From contig PWOE01000081.1 of the NCBI GenBank assembly GCA_003557585.1, positions 1 to 5,576 on the forward strand: a stretch of DNA of 5,576 nucleotides. The letters are read 5' to 3'. Position 1 is the stretch's first letter, and each line of letters starts with the position of its first letter. This document shows positions 1 to 3,417 of the stretch, in pieces. The DNA comes from Candidatus Nealsoniibacteriota bacterium. Lineage in GTDB: Bacteria > Patescibacteriota > Minisyncoccia > Minisyncoccales > CSSED10-335. Below the pieces are notes generated by a model, which was not told the DNA's origin, did no database searches, and was given only the letters and a program-made list of their open reading frames with translations. The position numbers and the translations under genes are program-made.

Positions 1-327
1 ATTGGCCAAAGAAAGGGGCTTAATCTACCTGGAGGGCCATATTTTGTAATTTCTAAAGATACAAAAAAAAATACATTAATCGTTAGCAAAAACGAGAAAG
101 ATTTGTTTAAAAAAGAGCTTTATCTAAAAAAGATTAATTGGATTTGCAAGGAAAAAGAATTACCAACGAGAGTTTCAGTAAAGATTAGGTATAGGCAAAA
201 ATCATTTACAGGCAAGCTAATTAAGGATAAGCTTGTCTTTGACAAGCCCCAGAAAGCGATCACTCCTGGCCAATCAGCAGTCTTTTACAGAGGAGAGGAG
301 CTTTTGGGTGGAGGAATAATTAGATAA
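1..327 (+). CDS. mnmA: tRNA-uridine 2-sulfurtransferase MnmA, C-terminal part (5' end outside window)
   Basis: This is the last 108 residues of MnmA, open at the left edge and ending in TAA. MnmA adenylates U34 in the wobble position of tRNA-Lys, -Glu and -Gln and replaces its oxygen with sulfur passed on from a cysteine desulfurase; it is cytosolic. The fragment begins with IGQRKGL (1-7), a family signature that follows the catalytic region. It continues through GGPYFV (11-16), where the C-terminal beta-barrel begins, then RYRQ (64-67), ITPGQSAVFY (87-96) and the terminal LGGGII (102-107), all typical of the MnmA C-terminus. The PP-loop and both catalytic cysteines lie upstream and cannot be checked. 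A TTG at 103 could be mistaken for a start, but the homology runs unbroken from base 1. The reading frame passes intact through a run of nine A at 63-71. thiI starts 3 bases after the stop, so the two are probably co-transcribed. Confidence 0.95.
   Translation: MGQRKGLNLPGGPYFVISKDTKKNTLIVSKNEKDLFKKELYLKKINWICKEKELPTRVSVKIRYRQKSFTGKLIKDKLVFDKPQKAITPGQSAVFYRGEELLGGGIIR
310..315 (+). promoter_or_regulatory. Possible ribosome binding site for thiI (GGAGGA)
   Basis: GGAGGA lies 15 bases before the thiI ATG, farther than the usual 5 to 9. It also encodes part of the conserved Gly-Gly-Gly of the MnmA C-terminus, so the match to a Shine-Dalgarno site may be a by-product of coding. Translational coupling with mnmA, whose stop is 3 bases before the thiI start, is an equally good explanation. 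Confidence 0.3.
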
Positions 328-330
328 AAG

Positions 331-1503
331 ATGAAGCATATAATCTGCTATTATTCAGAGATAGCTCTTAAAAGAGGCAATAGAAAATTCTTTGAAGAGA
401 GGTTAATAAAGAATATCAAGAAGAAGTTGCCTTCTGGTCTCTATTCTTCTGTTAAAAGAATCTCTGGCCGAATACTAATAGAACTAACAGAGAAAGGAAG
501 AGAAGAGAAAAGCTTTGTTGCTGATAGAATTAAGCTTGTTTTCGGTATTCACAGCTTTGCCTTTTCAGAGATGACTGATCAAGATATAGACAATATTAAG
601 AAAGTCGCATTAAGGTTGATTAAAAAGAGAAAAATCGAAACTTTCAAAATCGCTACCAAGAGATCACAGAAATCTTTTCCTTTATCGTCTCAAGAGATCA
701 ATGAAGTCGTTGGCGAACATATTCTAAAAGAGGTTAAAGGCATTAAAGTTTCTTTAAAGAAGCCAGACTCAACTTGCTTTATTGAAGTCGTTGAAAAAAA
801 TACTTTTTTATCAACTGAAAAGATAGTTGCTCACGGTGGGTTGCCAATCGGAGTTAGTGGCAAGGCAATTTCTCTTCTCTCAGGTGGGATAGATTCACCG
901 GTAGCTAGCTTTTTGGCAATGAAAAGAGGCATTGAATTGATATTTGTTCACTTCCATTCTTATCCAGAGACATCTCAAGCGTCTATATCCAAGGTTAAAA
1001 AATTGGCTAAAAAGCTTAATGAATATCAAGACGAATCAAAGCTTTATTTAATTCCGATAAGTAAAGCTCAAAGAGAGATCTCTCTTAAAGTTAATGAAAG
1101 ATTGAGAGTTATATTCTACAGAAGGTTAATGTTCAAGATAGCTGAGAGAATTGCTCAGAAAAGTGGCGTCAAGGCTATAATAACGGGAGAGAGTGTCGGT
1201 CAGGTCGCTTCTCAAACAATCGACAACATGAGAGCAATTGAAGCTGGCCTCGACCTCTTAATAATTAGGCCTCTTGTCTCTTATGACAAAGAGAGTATAG
1301 TGAAGAAAGCTAAAGAGATTAAAACATTTGAAACATCAATTATAGCGCACGAAGATTCGTGTAGCAGGTTTATCCCTCGTCACCCAGAGACAAAAGCTCA
1401 ACTGAAAGATGTCTTGGAAGAAGAGAAAAAAATTGATATAGAATCAATGGCGGAAGAGAGTATTAATAATTCAGAGATTATATTAATTAATAAATCAAGT
1501 TAA
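331..1503 (+). CDS. thiI: tRNA 4-thiouridine synthase ThiI, short form without rhodanese domain
   Basis: ThiI uses ATP and sulfur from a cysteine desulfurase to convert U8 of tRNA to 4-thiouridine, a near-UV sensor in bacteria; it is cytosolic. In some bacteria it also supplies sulfur for the thiazole of thiamine. The 390-residue protein starts with the classic YYSEIALKRGNR (7-18). It then has the N-terminal ferredoxin-like and THUMP region to about 165, which binds tRNA, and the PP-loop ATPase domain from about 175. Key motifs are SGGIDSP (184-190, pyrophosphate binding), HFHSYPETS (207-215), ITGESVGQVASQT (284-296), RPL.SYDKE (313-321) and HEDSCSRFIPRHP (340-352). C344 in the last motif is the expected catalytic cysteine. 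The protein ends soon after the PP-loop domain, so the C-terminal rhodanese domain of the E. coli enzyme is absent, as in many Gram-positive and archaeal forms. The ATG at 331 gives the family's usual N-terminus. It sits 3 bases from both neighbours, indicating an operon with mnmA. Confidence 0.96.
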   Translation: MKHIICYYSEIALKRGNRKFFEERLIKNIKKKLPSGLYSSVKRISGRILIELTEKGREEKSFVADRIKLVFGIHSFAFSEMTDQDIDNIKKVALRLIKKRKIETFKIATKRSQKSFPLSSQEINEVVGEHILKEVKGIKVSLKKPDSTCFIEVVEKNTFLSTEKIVAHGGLPIGVSGKAISLLSGGIDSPVASFLAMKRGIELIFVHFHSYPETSQASISKVKKLAKKLNEYQDESKLYLIPISKAQREISLKVNERLRVIFYRRLMFKIAERIAQKSGVKAIITGESVGQVASQTIDNMRAIEAGLDLLIIRPLVSYDKESIVKKAKEIKTFETSIIAHEDSCSRFIPRHPETKAQLKDVLEEEKKIDIESMAEESINNSEIILINKSS

Positions 1504-1506
1504 TTT

Positions 1507-2706
1507 ATGGATGACTCTAATTGGGCCAATGAGATAAGGAAGAGAACAAAAAAAGTTCCTTTTAAAAGTGGTAGATCTAACAAGGCTGGTAAGGTAAGCT
1601 TTGATGATTTAGTCTTTATTCCTGCACAACTAAGTAAAAGACCGATAGATTATTTTAAAGAAGAGATAAAGAGCGAGACAATTGTTGGTAAAAAAAGCAA
1701 AAAACCGATGAAGATATCTGCTCCGATAATTATTGGAGCAATGTCTTTTGGCGCTCTATCTAAAGAGGCTAAGATAGCGTTAGCTAAAGCGTCTACTGAG
1801 GCAGGCATCATCGCTAGCACAGGCGAGGGAGGCATGTTACCAGAAGAAAGAGAGAGTGCCGATAAGCTTATATTACAATACTCAACTGGAAGATTTGGTA
1901 TAAGCGAAGAGACCTTACAAAAGGCCGATGCAATTGAGATAAAGATAGGCCAAGGAGCTAAACCGGGCTCGGGTGGACTCCTTCTTAAAAATAAGATTAC
2001 ACCAGAAATTGCCAAGATTAGAGGGGTTTCTGATGAAGAAGATATCCACTCACCAGCATACCATAAGGATATTAACAATCTCGAGGATCTTAGAGAGAAA
2101 ATTGATTGGTTGAGGGAAAAGACCGAAGGCGTGCCGATTATCGTTAAGCTCGGCCCGGGAGATGTTGAGGAAGATGTTGAAATTGCGATTAAAGCTGGCT
2201 GTGATATCGTCGCCATTGACGGAATGGAGGGCGGCACTGGGGCAGCTCCAGACGTGATGTTAAATGAAGTTGGTTTGCCAACAATCGCAACTCTTGTCAG
2301 GGCTCGGAAGAAGATAGATGAAATGAATTCAGATTGTGAGTTATGGATTGGTGGCGGATTTAATAAGGGTGGTGACATCGCAAAAGCAATTGCTCTTGGA
2401 GCAGATGCAGTTTTCATCGGCTTTCCATTCTTGATTTGTATGGGTTGCACCTATTGTCAATTGTGTCATCTAGGCAAATGCTTAAAGGGAGTTGCTACTC
2501 AAGATGTTGAATTAAGAAAGAATTTCAAGATGGAAGAGTCAGTAGAGAATTCAGTCAACTTCATTAATGCTTGCAAAGAAGAAGTGAAGATGATTGCTGG
2601 TGCAGTCGGCAAGAACGATATCTACGATCTATCAAATGATGATATTAGAGCACTAAAACAAGAGATTGCTCAAGGGGCGGGGATAAAGACAGTTTGGGAT
2701 AATTAG
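1507..2706 (+). CDS. Stand-alone FMN-binding glutamate synthase-like protein (GltB central domain, archaeal type)
   Basis: The 399-residue protein matches the FMN synthase domain of glutamate synthase, which in the full enzyme joins 2-oxoglutarate and ammonia to make glutamate. Visible motifs are IIIGAMSFGALS (74-85, start of the TIM barrel), STGEGG (104-109), IKIGQGAKPGSGG (145-157), HSPAYHKDI (181-189), VKLGPG (213-218), DGMEGGTGAAP (238-248) and GGGFNKGGDIAKAIALGAD (282-300, FMN phosphate site). A cysteine cluster at C311, C314, C317, C320 and C325 includes the C-x5-C-x4-C pattern used for the glutamate synthase 3Fe-4S cluster. It lacks the N-terminal glutaminase, the C-terminal beta-helix and the ferredoxin domains of archaeal-type enzymes. 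Similar proteins are often named alpha-hydroxy-acid oxidizing protein, but the QGAKPG motif and cysteine cluster favour the glutamate synthase family. The start follows the thiI stop by 3 bases, with no Shine-Dalgarno site. The family is clear; the reaction is not. Confidence 0.88.
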   Translation: MDDSNWANEIRKRTKKVPFKSGRSNKAGKVSFDDLVFIPAQLSKRPIDYFKEEIKSETIVGKKSKKPMKISAPIIIGAMSFGALSKEAKIALAKASTEAGIIASTGEGGMLPEERESADKLILQYSTGRFGISEETLQKADAIEIKIGQGAKPGSGGLLLKNKITPEIAKIRGVSDEEDIHSPAYHKDINNLEDLREKIDWLREKTEGVPIIVKLGPGDVEEDVEIAIKAGCDIVAIDGMEGGTGAAPDVMLNEVGLPTIATLVRARKKIDEMNSDCELWIGGGFNKGGDIAKAIALGADAVFIGFPFLICMGCTYCQLCHLGKCLKGVATQDVELRKNFKMEESVENSVNFINACKEEVKMIAGAVGKNDIYDLSNDDIRALKQEIAQGAGIKTVWDN

Positions 2707-2715
2707 CTGTATCTT

Positions 2716-2745
2716 TTGACAAATTAAGCTATAATAAAGTAGAAT
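2716..2745 (+). promoter_or_regulatory. Putative sigma70-type promoter for the zinc-ribbon gene
   Basis: A perfect -35 hexamer, TTGACA, lies at 2716-2721. Eighteen bases further on is TAGAAT (2740-2745), a 5 of 6 match to the -10 consensus and the best-spaced partner. A perfect TATAAT also lies at 2730-2735, but it is only 8 bases from the TTGACA, too close for the two to be used together by sigma70. Either way transcription would start near 2742 to 2752, leaving a leader of about 90 to 100 bases before the ATG at 2841. No convincing terminator separates this site from the upstream operon (stop at 2706), so read-through is also possible. Confidence 0.55.
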
Positions 2746-2798
2746 TTAAGATAGACCAACAAAAAAGGTCGATTAAGATATAAACAAATAACCGAAAC

Positions 2799-2832
2799 AT
2801 TAATAGCGACGATATATTTATTAACTATTAAT
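2799..2832 (+). repeat. 8-bp inverted repeat in the leader of the zinc-ribbon gene
   Basis: ATTAATAG (2799-2806) and CTATTAAT (2825-2832) are perfect reverse complements around an 18-base AT-rich loop. The right arm ends 8 bases before the ATG at 2841. It could be a leader hairpin near the ribosome landing zone or an operator, but an AT-rich match of this length can arise by chance here. The rest of 2746-2840 shows only a weak GACC/GGTC pairing (2754-2757 with 2767-2770) and no Shine-Dalgarno site. Confidence 0.35.
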
Positions 2833-2840
2833 TTAAAAAT

Positions 2841-2999
2841 ATGGAAGAAGCATATTGTGTAAAGTGCAAAGCAAAAAGAGAAGTTAAGGAACCCAAGGAG
2901 GTTGAAATGAAAGGCAAGGGCGGAACAAAGAGAAGAGCCCTTACTGGCACATGTCCTGAGTGTGGAACAAAGATGTTTAAGATATTAGGCTCAAAATAG
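2841..2999 (+). CDS. Small zinc-ribbon protein, DUF5679-like
   Basis: This 52-residue ORF ends in TAG. It carries two zinc-knuckle pairs: C6-V-K-C9 near the N-terminus and C38-P-E-C41-G near the C-terminus, spaced as in a treble-clef or ribbon fold binding one zinc. The order AYCVKCKAKREVKEP (4-18), then TGTCPECGTKMFKI (35-48), closely fits what I recall of DUF5679, a small domain common in CPR bacteria and archaea. Its function is unknown; binding nucleic acid or a protein partner would be typical for such ribbons. It is short and basic, with no signal peptide or membrane segment. The ATG at 2841 puts the first cysteine pair at the usual distance from the N-terminus; no Shine-Dalgarno site is visible. 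With a promoter-like element upstream and a hairpin 9 bases after the stop, it appears to be a single-gene unit. The conserved cysteine layout makes it a real gene rather than a chance ORF. Confidence 0.88.
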   Translation: MEEAYCVKCKAKREVKEPKEVEMKGKGGTKRRALTGTCPECGTKMFKILGSK

Positions 3000-3007
3000 A
3001 TAAGGTT

Positions 3008-3043
3008 GCCCCCTTCTTTATTCAAGGGTGAAGGGGGCTCTTT
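3008..3043 (+). terminator. Intrinsic terminator-like hairpin after the zinc-ribbon gene
   Basis: GCCCCCTTC (3008-3016) pairs perfectly with GAAGGGGGC (3030-3038), a 9-bp stem with seven G-C pairs and a 13-base loop. It is followed by TCTTT (3039-3043), a short, imperfect U-tract. The hairpin begins 9 bases after the stop at 2999. A weaker alternative stem, CCCTT (3011-3015) with AAGGG (3024-3028), would compete with it. The short U-tract means termination may be incomplete. On the - strand no T-run follows, so it is read here as a + strand terminator. Confidence 0.68.
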
Positions 3044-3051
3044 GCTATAAT
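3043..3051 (+). promoter_or_regulatory. Extended -10 promoter giving a probable leaderless transcript
   Basis: TGCTATAAT is a perfect extended -10 element (TG at 3043-3044, TATAAT at 3046-3051). No -35 match is seen about 17 bases upstream (3023-3028 is CAAGGG, inside the terminator loop), which extended -10 promoters can tolerate. Only five bases separate it from the ATG at 3057, so RNA should begin at or next to that A, with no room for a ribosome binding site. Confidence 0.65.
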
Positions 3052-3056
3052 AAATT

Positions 3057-3416
3057 ATGTCAGAAATTGGTAATATTGAGAAAAAAATTGGCAAAGAGAT
3101 ACTTAATGAATGGTATCTTGAAAAAGGCTTATCTGTTGAAGAGATAGAGAAAGAAGCGCCGGGGAGAGAGGATGAACCATCACCTCAATTTATACCGTCT
3201 TCAGACGACAAGTCTTTTGACAACACGAAAAAAGAGGAGGAAGACAAAAAATCTTTAGTTAAAAAAGAGATTCGTCAGCTTTTAGCTATTGCTGAAGAGA
3301 GGGGTTTAGAGCAATCGATTAAAGAAGCTCAAAAAAAGAACGATCCATTCTTGCTTGATATATATCACGATGTTCTAGCCAAAGATGGATCCTACAAAAA
3401 AATCATAGGAAAATAG
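3057..3416 (+). CDS. Small acidic protein of unknown function, upstream partner of the VirD4-like ATPase
   Basis: I do not recognise a named family. The 119-residue protein has no signal peptide, membrane segment or cysteine. It reads as three parts: a helical N-terminus (about 4-35), a polar, Pro/Ser/Asp/Glu-rich and probably disordered linker (about 36-65), and a helical C-terminal segment (66-119). The last part has LLAIAEERGLEQSIKEAQ (75-92) followed by NDPFLLDIYHDVL (95-107). From memory, similar C-terminal segments (KxNDPxLLDxxHDxL) occur in short proteins encoded just before VirD4/TraG-like ATPases in CPR genomes; this was not checked by search. Its stop is one base before the ATPase start, so the two are co-transcribed and probably coupled, and a physical or regulatory partnership is inferred. 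The ATG at 3057 is the only credible start: no other ATG, GTG or TTG occurs in frame near the N-terminus, and the extended -10 element lies just upstream. Confidence 0.82.
   Translation: MSEIGNIEKKIGKEILNEWYLEKGLSVEEIEKEAPGREDEPSPQFIPSSDDKSFDNTKKEEEDKKSLVKKEIRQLLAIAEERGLEQSIKEAQKKNDPFLLDIYHDVLAKDGSYKKIIGK
3407..3410 (+). promoter_or_regulatory. Shine-Dalgarno-like AGGA for the ATPase gene
   Basis: AGGA ends 7 bases before the ATG at 3418, a normal spacing, inside the last codons of the preceding gene. It is the only well-placed Shine-Dalgarno match in the window and supports 3418 as the start. Confidence 0.5.
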
Positions 3417-3417
3417 A

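Noticed and set aside
63..71. Run of nine A as a possible frameshift site in mnmA
   Set aside because: The MnmA motifs on both sides are in the same frame, so neither a sequencing error nor programmed slippage is needed.
103..327. Separate 74-residue gene starting at TTG 103
   Set aside because: MnmA homology continues without a break from base 1 in the same frame, so TTG 103 is an internal leucine codon.
1650..2450. 266-codon open frame on the - strand
   Set aside because: It lies antisense inside the FMN glutamate synthase-like gene, whose + strand product has a full set of family motifs. The - strand translation is low-complexity (Ser, Ile, Pro) with no recognisable domain, so it is a shadow of the real gene.
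2754..2770. Hairpin GACC/GGTC as a terminator for the thiolation operon
   Set aside because: The stem is only 4 bp around a 9-base loop and is not followed by a U-tract. It also lies downstream of the putative promoter.
2828..3094. 88-codon open frame on the - strand
   Set aside because: It runs antisense across the zinc-ribbon gene and the terminator. Its PPSPLNKEGG stretch is only the hairpin translated, and the + strand has a better-supported gene.
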